Program-made: the position numbers and the translations under genes
Assembly (NCBI GenBank): GCA_023389055.1
Contig: JAEWFA010000024.1
Coordinates: 80,648-144,647 of the forward strand
From: Pseudomonadota bacterium
GTDB lineage: Bacteria > Pseudomonadota > Gammaproteobacteria > Burkholderiales > Burkholderiaceae_E
Length of the DNA stretch: 64,000 bases
Direction of reading: 5' to 3'
The notes under the pieces: generated by a model
Databases searched by the model: none
What the model was told of the DNA's origin: nothing
The model's input: only the letters and a program-made list of their open reading frames with translations
Part shown: positions 1 to 8,794 of the stretch, in pieces
Numbering within the stretch: the first letter of the stretch is position 1
Layout: each line of letters starts with the position of its first letter

Positions 1-254
1 CGATAGCCGTCGTCGAAGCTGATGACCGCCGGCCGGGCAGGCAAACGCCCGTCGACGAGTGCTTCGCATGCCTCGAGCGGGTCGAGCACGCGGAATTGCG
101 CCGCGATCCAGTCGAGGATGTTCGCGAACGCCCGTGCATCGGGCTCGCGGGTCAGCAATGGATCGGGAGCGGCCAGCACGCGATGAAAATAGAACACCGA
201 CAGCCGGGAGCGCGCGCCCGCGGGCGCCGCGAGCGCCGTCAGCGAACGAACCAT
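1..254 (-). CDS. polysaccharide deacetylase, N-terminal part only
   Basis: The gene starts at an ATG whose A is the last base of the upstream asparagine-synthetase-like gene's stop codon (1-nt overlap, TGATG) and runs off the left edge after about 84 residues. The visible end reads ISFDDGYR, the first metal-binding motif (TFDDG type) of the NodB polysaccharide deacetylase fold; VFYFHRV near residue 22 is also typical of the family. Such deacetylases are regular members of exosortase A exopolysaccharide loci, where they probably remove N-acetyl groups from the polymer. The catalytic core lies outside the window, so activity cannot be judged. There is no clear signal peptide in the part seen. 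Confidence 0.8.
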   Translation of the reverse strand, partial: MVRSLTALAAPAGARSRLSVFYFHRVLAAPDPLLTREPDARAFANILDWIAAQFRVLDPLEACEALVDGRLPARPAVISFDDGY

Positions 255-2077
255 CACATCCGACTCGCTTTCAGGTCTGCCAGCGGCGACGCGCGCAGCC
301 AGAGTTCGAGGATCATCAGGATCCAGACCATCGTCCCGTAGTAGCCCGGATGGCCCGAGGAGAGCTGCTCGCGCAAGTGGCGCAGGAACTCGGCGCGGAC
401 GATGCCTCTCGACGACAGCGAGCGAAGCGCATCGTCGGCCGTGTTGCGAAGGTGCTCGTGCGACAGCACCCAGCTGCCGAACGGCAGGCCGAAGCCGTGC
501 TTCTGCTTCGCGATGATCTCGTCGGGCAGGAAACCCCGCAGTGACTCCTTGAAGAAGTGTCGCAGTCGCCTGCCCTTGAGCTTCTCTTCGGGCCGCAGCC
601 GGAGCGAGTGCTCGACGAGCGCATGCGTGAGCATCGGAAATGCCGCTTCGACGCCCGCCGCCTGGCACATTCTCGTCACCTTGGGCAGGTCGCTATCGGC
701 AAGAGTGAACTTGAAGTCCCAGGCAAGGAAGCGATTGATCTGCGACATCGGCCCCGGGTTCGATTCGTGCAGGCGCGCGCGATTCCACACCTCGCGCTCG
801 AGCTGCAGCGGGCCTTCCAGCGCAACACCTGCCAGCACCTCGTCGGTGAACACGCTCGACGCCCCGAGGTGGTTCAGCAGGTTGTAGCGCGACTGGATCC
901 GATCCGGCAGCGGTTCCTTCGCCTGCTCGACGTAGCTGCGCGCCTTCGCGAACAGCTTCGCATCGACGTTGCCGAAAGGCCCGAAAAGCACGGGCTCGAA
1001 GATCGAGCGCGCGATCGAAGGCACCTTCTCGTACATGGCGAAAACGGCCTGCTTGGCATAACGCTCGTTGCCGCCGTAGAGTTCGTCGCCGCCGTCGCCG
1101 CCGAGCATCCGGTCGATGCCGTGGTCTCGCGCCAGTCGCGCACAGAAGTAGGTCGGCAGCGCGGACGAGTTTCCGAACGGCTGCTCGTACTGCGTGGCCA
1201 CCGCTTCCACGCCTGCGTGCACGTCGTCGGCCGTCACGAAGTACTCGGTGTGTTCGGTGCCGAAGTGCCGCGCGGCCAGGCGCGAGTAATGCGTCTCGTC
1301 GTACCCGCCGACGTCGAAGCCGATCGCGAACGTGCGTGCCGGCGCACCGAACTGACGCGTAGCGAGACCTGCGATCGTCGAGCTGTCGGTTCCGCCCGAC
1401 AGGAAGCAGCCGAGCCGACCCCGATCGAAGCCATCGATGCACTCCGCGACACCGTCCCGGAGCGCTGCGAGAAAAGCCTCACGCTCCGGCGCGAACTCGA
1501 AACGCCGCTGCTCGTCGAACTCGGGCACCCAGTAGCGAAACACCTCCGCGCTGCCCGCCTCGGCGCGCAACGCCTCGCCGACGTCGAGGCGCCGGACGCC
1601 GCGATAGATGCTCATCGGCGCCGGGATCATGTGAAAGTAGACGTAGGCGTGAAGCGCCTGCCAATCGGCGTCGAGCGAGAGTCCGGCGTGCCGCGCCGCC
1701 TGCTCCGGAGCGGCCGCAAAACCTACGCGAGCGCCGTTTCGAGCCCAGAAGAGGGGCAAGCTCGAGAAGCGGTCAGTCGCGAGCAGCGCAGTGCCGCGCT
1801 CGCCATCCCAGAGTGCGAGCAGGTACTCGCCAGCGAGCTCGCGGAGGACTGCGTCGCCCCGTTCGCGCCAGCGGCGATAGATGTGTTCTGCCGTAGCCTG
1901 ACCGAAGCCGCCTCGGCCACCCGTGAACCTGATGCGGCCATGGACGAACGAGCCCGAGCCGGAATCGCGAAAGACTTCCCCTCGAATGTCCGCGTCGAGC
2001 TGCGCAGTCAACCGCGCAGGATCGGCGGACAGGAAGCTGCCGCCAAACGAAATCGGAAGAAGAGAAGAGACCACCAT
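254..2077 (-). CDS. asparagine-synthetase-like amidotransferase, degenerate glutaminase domain
   Basis: This 607-residue protein has the asparagine synthetase B layout: an N-terminal Ntn-hydrolase-like region (about 1-190, with DRFSSLPLF near 102) and a C-terminal ATP-pyrophosphatase domain with the SGGTDSS loop at 227-233 and GGDGGDELYGG at 326-336. The N-terminus begins MVVSS, so the Cys2 nucleophile that releases ammonia from glutamine is missing. It may therefore use free ammonia or another nucleophile. It is coupled to the downstream deacetylase gene by a 1-nt overlap and belongs to the exopolysaccharide locus, where amidation of a uronic acid or amino-acid substituent is a reasonable guess. 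The ATG at 2077 has only a weak ribosome-binding site. It is one of four homologues in this window. Confidence 0.8.
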   Translation of the reverse strand: MVVSSLLPISFGGSFLSADPARLTAQLDADIRGEVFRDSGSGSFVHGRIRFTGGRGGFGQATAEHIYRRWRERGDAVLRELAGEYLLALWDGERGTALLATDRFSSLPLFWARNGARVGFAAAPEQAARHAGLSLDADWQALHAYVYFHMIPAPMSIYRGVRRLDVGEALRAEAGSAEVFRYWVPEFDEQRRFEFAPEREAFLAALRDGVAECIDGFDRGRLGCFLSGGTDSSTIAGLATRQFGAPARTFAIGFDVGGYDETHYSRLAARHFGTEHTEYFVTADDVHAGVEAVATQYEQPFGNSSALPTYFCARLARDHGIDRMLGGDGGDELYGGNERYAKQAVFAMYEKVPSIARSIFEPVLFGPFGNVDAKLFAKARSYVEQAKEPLPDRIQSRYNLLNHLGASSVFTDEVLAGVALEGPLQLEREVWNRARLHESNPGPMSQINRFLAWDFKFTLADSDLPKVTRMCQAAGVEAAFPMLTHALVEHSLRLRPEEKLKGRRLRHFFKESLRGFLPDEIIAKQKHGFGLPFGSWVLSHEHLRNTADDALRSLSSRGIVRAEFLRHLREQLSSGHPGYYGTMVWILMILELWLRASPLADLKASRM

Positions 2078-2195
2078 GTTCGTGCTGCAGTCTACCTGTT
2101 AACGTCGCGCCCTTCCGTGAAGCCCACGGGTTGCGCGTCGCCGAGGATGCGCATCCAGCTACGCGCCCGGTCTGCCAGCAATAACCCGAAAACCC

Positions 2196-3617
2196 TCACC
2201 GAAGCGTCGACGGGGATACTCGAAGGTCGCGCCCGCTCCAACCCATCAAGGTCTCGTCCAACGGCACCCGAAGTTGCTCCGGGAGCAGATGCCGATCCGA
2301 GGTCTGCACGAGCAACTGGTGCCGAAGAAGGTCGAGGTTCGCGTTCGCCGTCATACGGACCCAATCGGCTCGCATCGGATTCTCGTCGAAGTCCAGTGTT
2401 GGCTCCTTTTCCAGCAGGAGCGCCAAAGCAAGAAGACATTCATCCCTGCTCCCCACGCACTCCCATGGCTTTATTCTTCCCTCGACAAGTTCGCCAATCC
2501 GACGTCGAATCCGGGGGCTGCCCAATACGTCTTCGCCGAATATCCTTCTCAGCCCCGACACTCCCGTGAACGCTCCGATCGCAAGTGCAGTGAATGCGCA
2601 TTTCGGACATTGCTTGCACCATCGACCGCCTGCGATACCGCTATTGCAGCTGACGAACGTGCCAAAATACCTGTCCAGCGATGAAAACAGCATCGCCAAC
2701 TGCACGTCATGGAACGGACGCAAGACGCTCAGCACCTCCATGGATGGATGAATTCTTCTCCGGACGAATTTCCAGAACCCAAGCTCATGGACGGACGACT
2801 TGCTGTACTGGTGGTTCACCAAGTGTCCGCGATAGACGACATTCCCGGAATCGGCTGAAAGTTCGTTGCCGGATATTACGTATCGACTGCGAGTCAGCAA
2901 CGCGAATAACGCGCCGATTGCCATGACGATTGCGGCGTATGGCGTATGTCCCCAGCCGTAGGCCTGGTTCTGCTCGAAATCTCCCTCGATTCGAAAGTCG
3001 ACCTCGATTGCAGAATCGCCACCACCCGCGCAACGAATCACTCGTCTCCTGGTCTCGTTCGGTTCGACGGTCAGCCAGGTGAACGACTGTCCGGCACGGC
3101 GCAGCATTTCCGCAGCGACGATGGTGTCCTTGCCACCGCCGTTGAGCATCAGCGCATGCTCGTGCAGCGGAAATTCGGCCATATTGAAAGCCGCCTCCGG
3201 CGCCGAGACGACCGAGACTTTTCGCCTTGGGTCGAGCCCTTGAAGAAACCGGAATTCACCGAGCCCGCCTACGAAGAAATCCTCGAAGAAGTAGACACTC
3301 TCGGGGTCGAGCGAGCCGAATCCGACCCGAACGGTCGAGAAGTTCGAGAGTTTGAAAAACCGGGCTGCGAATGTCAGACCTATTGCCAGAAGCGCTTGCT
3401 CGAGACACGACTGCCCGCGGAGTGCCGACAGTTCCTCCATGAGGTGGTCAGGAACCGTCATCCGAACCGCGAAAGCGCAACCCTTGGCCGTGTATCGAAA
3501 CACGATTGCGTTGGACTCGATGTCGGCAGCAACGAATTCGAGAGTCCGTCGCCGCGGTAATGGATCTTTGACGGCATTGCGAAAAAACTTTACCACTCTC
3601 TTGGTTCGCACTAGCAT
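2196..3617 (-). CDS. MurL-like PP-loop protein (UDP-MurNAc-L-Ala-L-Glu epimerase family)
   Basis: The 473-residue product carries a pattern I recognise from MurL, the epimerase that converts UDP-MurNAc-L-Ala-L-Glu to the D-Glu form in an ATP-dependent step in Xanthomonas. Seen are a PP-loop-like LNGGGKDT at 158-165, GNELSADSGN at 250-259, VNHQYSKS at 267-274, LRPFHD near 299, and a Cys cluster WCKQCPKC at 333-340. I chose the ATG at 3617 because AGAAGG lies 8 nt upstream and a longer start would run into the divergent neighbour. The context is exopolysaccharide genes rather than cell-wall genes, so the substrate may differ: it could epimerise or ligate a glutamate-type substituent on the polymer. 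The family assignment is from memory of conserved motifs; the role is inferred. Confidence 0.6.
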   Translation of the reverse strand: MLVRTKRVVKFFRNAVKDPLPRRRTLEFVAADIESNAIVFRYTAKGCAFAVRMTVPDHLMEELSALRGQSCLEQALLAIGLTFAARFFKLSNFSTVRVGFGSLDPESVYFFEDFFVGGLGEFRFLQGLDPRRKVSVVSAPEAAFNMAEFPLHEHALMLNGGGKDTIVAAEMLRRAGQSFTWLTVEPNETRRRVIRCAGGGDSAIEVDFRIEGDFEQNQAYGWGHTPYAAIVMAIGALFALLTRSRYVISGNELSADSGNVVYRGHLVNHQYSKSSVHELGFWKFVRRRIHPSMEVLSVLRPFHDVQLAMLFSSLDRYFGTFVSCNSGIAGGRWCKQCPKCAFTALAIGAFTGVSGLRRIFGEDVLGSPRIRRRIGELVEGRIKPWECVGSRDECLLALALLLEKEPTLDFDENPMRADWVRMTANANLDLLRHQLLVQTSDRHLLPEQLRVPLDETLMGWSGRDLRVSPSTLR

Positions 3618-3721
3618 TCGAACAACCTTCTCTTGGCTTGGATGAGCGATCTCACGTTTCGCTTCCGCGAAGACGCGGCAGACGCGCCGTCCGTGCTGCG
3701 CAACACCCATCGTCCTGCCTC

Positions 3722-4825
3722 ATGAACCTGCAACTACACGACCTCCGGCGAGTCTTTCGTCAGTACGGTTCGGCGGTCTACCACGGCGCGGAAGGCCGGT
3801 TCGATCGACTCGTCCCGATCGCGTATCGCGCGGCACGAGCAAGATTGAAGTATGGAATTGGCCCGATTCCCTTCTCCGTTCTGCAACTTGCCACGGTTCC
3901 CGAAGGTCGTTGGCTTGATTATGTTTTCGACAACAATGACTTCAAGCGCGACCTGCAACGAATGAGCCCTCCGGAGATGCATCGACTGGCATACAACAAG
4001 GTTCTTTTTTTCGAGCACTGCCTTCGCCAAGGTCTTCCTGCCATAGCAATAATCTGTCGCGTGGGCGGATCGCCTGACCCCCTTGGCACCGTTGTTCCCC
4101 ACGCCGACTCGGTCGAGCGGTTCAAGGCGATCCTTCAATCGGCGCCAGAGCGGCTCTTTATAAAACCCATCGACGGCGCGCATGCAGAAGGAGCTTTCCT
4201 CGCACTTCATGCCGAGGGCCGCTGTGAATTCCTCCCGCACGAACGAGAACAGACTCTCGAAGGTCTCTACCATTATCTGCAGGACCAGCAGGACGACCAT
4301 TCAGGGTTCATCGTGCAGCGGCAGGAGCGACCGCATGAAACGATGAAACCGTTCGCATCGGCGAGCGCGTTGCCCAGCGTCCGCGTGGTCACCGTATCCG
4401 CAAAGGACGGCCCACGCATCCTTTTTGCATGCCTGAAGATTCCGGTCGGCTCGAGTATCAGCGACAATTTTTCGGACGGCGCCGGCGGAAATCTCCTGGC
4501 CGGCGTAGACATAGAAACCGGTATTCTTACTGCGGCACGAGGGTCGCTTCGAAAAGACTGGCCGGTCATGGTCACCAGAGAGACGCATCCCGATACGGGT
4601 CATTTGATCACCGGCAGTCGGCTACCGTTGTGGGATTCGATCGCGGAACTGGCACTTCGAGCCCAAGCCAGCGTCCCCCGATTCAAGTCCGTCGGTTGGG
4701 ATATTGCACCCACGGAAACGAGGGTCGTGCTGATCGAGGCGAACTCGGGTTACGACATGTCGGTCTTGCAGGTCGCCCACCGACGCGGCCTCAAGGCTGA
4801 ATTGGCTGCAGGCCTGGCTCTGTGA
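3722..4825 (+). CDS. ATP-grasp protein of the sugar-transfer-associated type
   Basis: The 367-residue protein resembles the ATP-grasp family found next to sugar-transfer genes in capsule and exopolysaccharide loci. It has the lysine-containing RLFIKPIDGAHAEG near 138-151, a central LPSVRVVTVS strand near 218, and a C-terminal SVGWDIAPTE...LIEANSGYD metal- and ATP-binding stretch near 322-346. ATP-grasp enzymes join a carboxylate to an amine or thiol through an acyl-phosphate, so attachment of an amino acid to a sugar carboxylate is a possible role. The ATG at 3722 starts the conserved part; no strong ribosome-binding site is visible. It is transcribed away from the MurL-like gene and meets the decarboxylase gene tail to tail. 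Confidence 0.65.
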   Translation: MNLQLHDLRRVFRQYGSAVYHGAEGRFDRLVPIAYRAARARLKYGIGPIPFSVLQLATVPEGRWLDYVFDNNDFKRDLQRMSPPEMHRLAYNKVLFFEHCLRQGLPAIAIICRVGGSPDPLGTVVPHADSVERFKAILQSAPERLFIKPIDGAHAEGAFLALHAEGRCEFLPHEREQTLEGLYHYLQDQQDDHSGFIVQRQERPHETMKPFASASALPSVRVVTVSAKDGPRILFACLKIPVGSSISDNFSDGAGGNLLAGVDIETGILTAARGSLRKDWPVMVTRETHPDTGHLITGSRLPLWDSIAELALRAQASVPRFKSVGWDIAPTETRVVLIEANSGYDMSVLQVAHRRGLKAELAAGLAL

Positions 4826-4835
4826 ACAAGAGAGA

Positions 4836-6077
4836 CTAGACAAGCAATTCCGCGGCGACCGGATGGCTGAGGAAGGCGGTCGGGCTGGCCGTCAACCCGT
4901 ACGCGCCCGACTGAAACACTGCGATGAGGTCGCCCGGTTCCGCGTGCGCGAGTTTCATCCGATCGGCGAGGACATCCAGCGGTGTGCACAACGGCCCCAC
5001 CACGCTCTGCACCTCTTCGGCCGCATGCTTCATTCGATTCGCCACCGCAACCGGGTAGTTCTTTCGCAGCACCTGCCCGAAATTTCCCGACGCAGCGAGA
5101 TGATGGTGCAGGCCTCCGTCGGTGATCAGGAAGGTCTGGCCGCACGAATCCTTGCGCTCCAGCACTCGGCACACGTACAGGCCCGCTTCCGCCACCAGGT
5201 AGCGCCCCAGTTCCAGCACGAGCGGCGCTTCGAGGTCACGCTCCGCCCGGCTGCACAAGCCGCGAAGGTTCTCGGCAATCGGGGCGAGATCGAGCGGCAT
5301 CTCGCCGGGGAAGTAAGGAACACCGAAGCCACCGCCGAGGTTCAGCCACTGCACCGGGCGACCCCATGGTTCGAGGAGGCGCAAACCCAGTTCGTAGGTT
5401 CGGGTTTGCGCCTCGACGATCGCGTCGGCCCTGAGATTCTGCGACCCCCCGAAAATATGCAGGCCGATGAGGTCGACTCCGAGGCTGCGCATCCGTTCGA
5501 GCAGCGCGGGCGCCTTCGCCTCGTCGACGCCGAAGGCTTTCGGCCCGCCGCCCATCTTCATTCCCGACGCCTTCAGTTCGAATGCGGGGTTGATGCGCAA
5601 TGCGATCCGCGGCGCGATCGACAACTGCTCGCCTGCGCGCACGGCCACCTCGAGCTGCTTCTCCGATTCCGCCGTCATCGTGATGCCGGCCGCGACGGCT
5701 CGACGGATCTCGCTATCGGTCTTTCCAGGACCCGCGAAGCTGATTCGATCGGGCGCCACGCCGGCATCGAGCGCGACCATCATCTCCTGCGCGGATGCCA
5801 CGTCGAGTCCGTCGGTGAGTGCCGCAAGGTGATGCACGACCGCCGGCATCGGATTCGCCTTGATCGCGTAGTGCAGGTGCAGCGCCGTCGGTAACGCTTC
5901 GCGCAACGAGCGCACGCGCGCGGAGATGGCCGATCGATCGTACACGTAGAACGGAGTACGCCCAACGCGTTCGGCGAGCCGTGTGATCTTCACTCCACCT
6001 GGCGCGATCTCGCCATCGATCACGGGAAACGCTCGCATTGAAACGTGATGTGCGGGTCCGATTTCGGTCACTTGCAT
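4836..6077 (-). CDS. PLP-dependent decarboxylase, exosortase A system-associated
   Basis: This 413-residue protein is a fold-III PLP enzyme of the diaminopimelate/ornithine decarboxylase (LysA) type. The PLP lysine lies in HYAIKANP (Lys73), the pyridoxal phosphate loop is LNLGGGFGVPYFPG near 243-256, and the second-subunit Cys is in SVVGPLCTPLDVLA near 350. Proteins of this type sit beside an acyl-CoA ligase and an acyl carrier protein in exosortase A loci, as here. The substrate is unknown; it may be an amino acid loaded on the carrier protein. The ATG at 6077 has GAGGTG about 10 nt upstream; an in-frame GTG at 6092 is an alternative. It lies 55 nt downstream of the ligase and probably shares its mRNA. 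Confidence 0.88.
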   Translation of the reverse strand: MQVTEIGPAHHVSMRAFPVIDGEIAPGGVKITRLAERVGRTPFYVYDRSAISARVRSLREALPTALHLHYAIKANPMPAVVHHLAALTDGLDVASAQEMMVALDAGVAPDRISFAGPGKTDSEIRRAVAAGITMTAESEKQLEVAVRAGEQLSIAPRIALRINPAFELKASGMKMGGGPKAFGVDEAKAPALLERMRSLGVDLIGLHIFGGSQNLRADAIVEAQTRTYELGLRLLEPWGRPVQWLNLGGGFGVPYFPGEMPLDLAPIAENLRGLCSRAERDLEAPLVLELGRYLVAEAGLYVCRVLERKDSCGQTFLITDGGLHHHLAASGNFGQVLRKNYPVAVANRMKHAAEEVQSVVGPLCTPLDVLADRMKLAHAEPGDLIAVFQSGAYGLTASPTAFLSHPVAAELLV

Positions 6078-6132
6078 CGACAAACTGTTCACCTCGGAAG
6101 ATTCTGGAGCAGGGAGCCGCCGCGCGACGCCC

Positions 6133-7734
6133 TCAGTCTTGTCGGCCGGGCGATGCGAACAGTTCGAGGCGCTCCGACGCAAGCGCCTTGCGATCGATCT
6201 TGCCATTGGCGTTGCGCGGAAGCGCGGCATCGACCCAATCGATGCGCTGCGGCAGCATGAAGGTGGGCAACTCAGCCTTGCAGGCGTCGAGCAGCGCCTT
6301 CGAGTCGGGCTGCCTGCCGTGCGCCGGCTTTGCCACCAGCACGATCGCCTGCCCCAGGGCCGGGTGTTCGACACCGAAGGCAGCGACCTCGGCGGCAAGA
6401 CCCGAGCGGTAGACGACCTCTTCGATTTCGGTGGGACTCACCCGGTAGCCGGAGGTCTTGATCATCTCGTCACGGCGGCCGATGAAGTAGAGAAACCCTT
6501 CCTCGTCTTTCCGGACGGTATCGCCCGACCACACCGCAAGTTCCGTAAGAACGAGTTCCCTGCGTTGACCCGGAAGCGCTCGGAAGCGCTCCGCCGTCTT
6601 CTCCGGATCGTTCCAGTATCCGAGCGAAACGAGCGCACCCCGATGGACGAGTTCGCCCGCCTCGCCGGGCGCGCACTCGCTGCCGTCCTCGCGCACGACG
6701 AGGATCTCCGCGTTGGGGATCGCCTTGCCCATCGACGTCGGCCGCCTGTCCACCTCCTCCGGGGGCAGGTACGTGGAGCGGAACGCCTCGGTGAGGCCGT
6801 ACATGAGAAAGGGCTTCGCCTTCGGTGCGCGCTTGCGCAATTCAGCCAGGGTGGCGGTGGGCATCGCCCCACCCGAGTTGGTGAAATAGCGCAGATGCGC
6901 CGAGGCGCCCTTCGGCCATTCCAGCGCCGCCAACTGGATCCACAGCGGCGGAACCGCGGCCAGCCCGGTGATCTGCTCGCGCTCGAGAATCCGCACCACA
7001 TCCTGCGGCAGCAGGTAGTTGTGCAGCACCACGGTGGCGCCGACGAGAAACGACGTCGTCAACTGCGACAATCCGTAGTCGAACGACAGCGGCAACACCG
7101 CGAGGATGCGGTCCGACGGATCGTTCTCCAGATACGCCGAGACGCTGCGTGCGCCCTCGACGATGTTGCGATGCGAGACGACGACGCCCTTCGGCCTGCC
7201 GGTGCTGCCCGACGTGTAGAGGATCGCGGCCATGTCGACGTCGATCGGCCTTCGAAGCCTTGCCCCATTGCTGCGACCAGCGAGCAGTTCGCCCCAGGAA
7301 AGCTGCGCTACAACGCCCTCGTCGCGCTCGAACCGGCCGCTTTCGACCAGGATCACGTGCCGAAGATCGGGGCACTCTGACGTGAGCGATCGCAGCGACG
7401 CCCACCGGGCAGCGCTGGTGATGAGCACCTCGACATTGCAGTCGCGCGCGATGTAGGCTGCCTGCGCGGCCTTCAGGAGCGGATTGACCGGGACGAAAAC
7501 CCGTCCGGCCCGCGCCGTGCCGAAGACTGCGACAACGGTCTCGACGTGCTTCTCGAGCCAGATCCCGACGCGAGCGTCGGCCGATACCCCGAGCGACGCG
7601 AGTGCCAGAGCAAAGTCTTCGATCTGCGCACGCAGACCGTCGTAGTCAATACGGCGTGTGCCGGCGACCAGTGCGGCGCCGGATTCGGACGCGGCGCGCA
7701 CCTCGAAAGCGAGGTCTCCCACGAGGTTCGACAT
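6133..7734 (-). CDS. acyl-CoA ligase (AMP-forming), exosortase A system-associated
   Basis: The 533-residue protein is an ANL-superfamily adenylating enzyme. It has the P-loop motif YTSGSTGRPKG at 173-183, MYGLTEAFRSTYLPPE near 315, the hinge motif with YFIGRRDEMIKTSGYRVSP near 430, and a C-terminal lysine in NANGKIDRKAL. Enzymes of this subgroup occur with the PLP decarboxylase and a stand-alone carrier protein in exosortase A loci. It probably activates a carboxylic or amino acid and loads it on the carrier protein encoded divergently from 7867. The length matches the family. The start is an ATG at the head of the divergent promoter region. Confidence 0.9.
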   Translation of the reverse strand: MSNLVGDLAFEVRAASESGAALVAGTRRIDYDGLRAQIEDFALALASLGVSADARVGIWLEKHVETVVAVFGTARAGRVFVPVNPLLKAAQAAYIARDCNVEVLITSAARWASLRSLTSECPDLRHVILVESGRFERDEGVVAQLSWGELLAGRSNGARLRRPIDVDMAAILYTSGSTGRPKGVVVSHRNIVEGARSVSAYLENDPSDRILAVLPLSFDYGLSQLTTSFLVGATVVLHNYLLPQDVVRILEREQITGLAAVPPLWIQLAALEWPKGASAHLRYFTNSGGAMPTATLAELRKRAPKAKPFLMYGLTEAFRSTYLPPEEVDRRPTSMGKAIPNAEILVVREDGSECAPGEAGELVHRGALVSLGYWNDPEKTAERFRALPGQRRELVLTELAVWSGDTVRKDEEGFLYFIGRRDEMIKTSGYRVSPTEIEEVVYRSGLAAEVAAFGVEHPALGQAIVLVAKPAHGRQPDSKALLDACKAELPTFMLPQRIDWVDAALPRNANGKIDRKALASERLELFASPGRQD

Positions 7735-7866
7735 TCATTCTCCCGGCTCGATTCGAGATCGCGAGTCTATCGTCATCGAACTCGTCCCCGCGTAAGGTTT
7801 GGCACAGTGCGGCCGCGAGCGGCTTGCTACACTGCCTGCTGCCAACCGGTTCCGACCCACGCTGCC
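7735..7866. promoter_or_regulatory. divergent promoter region between acyl-CoA ligase and acyl carrier protein genes
   Basis: These 132 nt separate two oppositely read genes and must hold promoters for both. On the + strand TTGCTACACT (7824-7833) looks like an extended -10 element (TACACT at 7828-7833). No well-spaced -35 box accompanies it. No operator palindrome stands out. Confidence 0.3.
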
Positions 7867-8124
7867 ATGGATCTCTCCCAGACGATCTCCCGCATCCTCA
7901 GCGCACAGCTGGGGCCTGCCTATCCCCCGGAATCCTTCCGCGCCGACTCCGCACTGCTCGGGCAGATCCCCGAACTCGACTCGATGGCAGTGGTGGGCAT
8001 CCTGGCGGCCATCGAAGATGAAACCGGCATCTCGATCCCCGACGATGAGGTATCCGCCGATGCATTCGCCACGTTCGCAGCGCTGGAATCGTTCGTGCGG
8101 GAGCAGATCGAAGCGGCGGGCTGA
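7867..8124 (+). CDS. acyl carrier protein (phosphopantetheine-binding)
   Basis: The 85-residue protein is a stand-alone carrier protein. The phosphopantetheine attachment site is Ser39 in ELDSMAVVGI, followed by the acidic helix EDETGISIPDDEV typical of acyl carrier proteins. The divergent AMP-forming ligase and the PLP decarboxylase downstream of it are the expected partners: the ligase would load the pantetheine thiol with an acyl or aminoacyl group. The start is the ATG at 7867. It heads a rightward set with the TPR protein, acetyltransferase-like protein and glycosyltransferase genes. Confidence 0.88.
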   Translation: MDLSQTISRILSAQLGPAYPPESFRADSALLGQIPELDSMAVVGILAAIEDETGISIPDDEVSADAFATFAALESFVREQIEAAG

Positions 8125-8134
8125 GCCGTCAAAG

Positions 8135-8794
8135 ATGTTTGCACCATACGCTGCCCCCCTCGCCGCCTTCGCGTTGCTCGCAGCCATGATGCAACCAGAG
8201 GCGCACGCTCTGCCGGACAAGCCACTTCTCGGGGTGGGAACCTGTGGCGATTTGCATGCCCGGGCAGGACAGTACGGGCCCTACGACTATCGAAAACACC
8301 CGGAAAAGGCGCTCATCGTCGAGCAATTCCACTTCACACCGAAAGTGGAAGCGCTGTCCCGCGGCGAGAGTACCGCAGTGCTCGGCGCCGATATCGGCTA
8401 TACGTTGCGAGCGTTTCCGAATCATCCGCGCGCGCTCTACGCATTGACGCGGTACAGCCAGCTTCTCGGGGGCGTCTCCAGGGTTCCCGGCGGAAGGTAC
8501 CCGGTCGAGTGCTACTTCGATCGAGCGCTTCGCTTCGCGCCGGACGACGCTCAGGTATACGCGCTATACGCCGATTACCTCATCCGGATCGGCCGCAAGG
8601 CAGACGCGCGCAAGCAACTGGAAACGGCTGCCACGCTCGAACTCAATCCGCAAATCGAATACAACCTCGCTCTCGCCTGGATCAGCCTTGGCGAGAACGA
8701 GAAGGCACTCGAGTACGCAAAGCGCGCGTATGCCGGTGGCGTGCAGTTTCCGGCGCTACGCGAGCAACTCGTCCGCGCCGGTGTCTGGAAGTGA
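8135..8794 (+). CDS. secreted TPR-repeat protein
   Basis: The 219-residue product begins with a signal peptide (hydrophobic residues about 5-24 ending in AHA) and continues with tetratricopeptide-type helical repeats from about residue 75 to 205 (for example PDDAQVYALYADYLIRIGR and NPQIEYNLALAWISLGE). TPRs hold proteins together, so it may be a periplasmic assembly factor for the polymer machinery. I do not recognise a specific family. The gene starts 10 nt after the acyl carrier protein stop, and its own stop overlaps the next gene's GTG start by 4 nt, so the three are probably co-translated. Confidence 0.7.
   Translation: MFAPYAAPLAAFALLAAMMQPEAHALPDKPLLGVGTCGDLHARAGQYGPYDYRKHPEKALIVEQFHFTPKVEALSRGESTAVLGADIGYTLRAFPNHPRALYALTRYSQLLGGVSRVPGGRYPVECYFDRALRFAPDDAQVYALYADYLIRIGRKADARKQLETAATLELNPQIEYNLALAWISLGENEKALEYAKRAYAGGVQFPALREQLVRAGVWK

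Noticed and set aside
7790..7833. A TGGCAC element in the acyl carrier protein promoter region, as in sigma-54 promoters
   Set aside because: The expected GC-containing -12 element at the right spacing is missing; only an extended -10-like sequence is supported.
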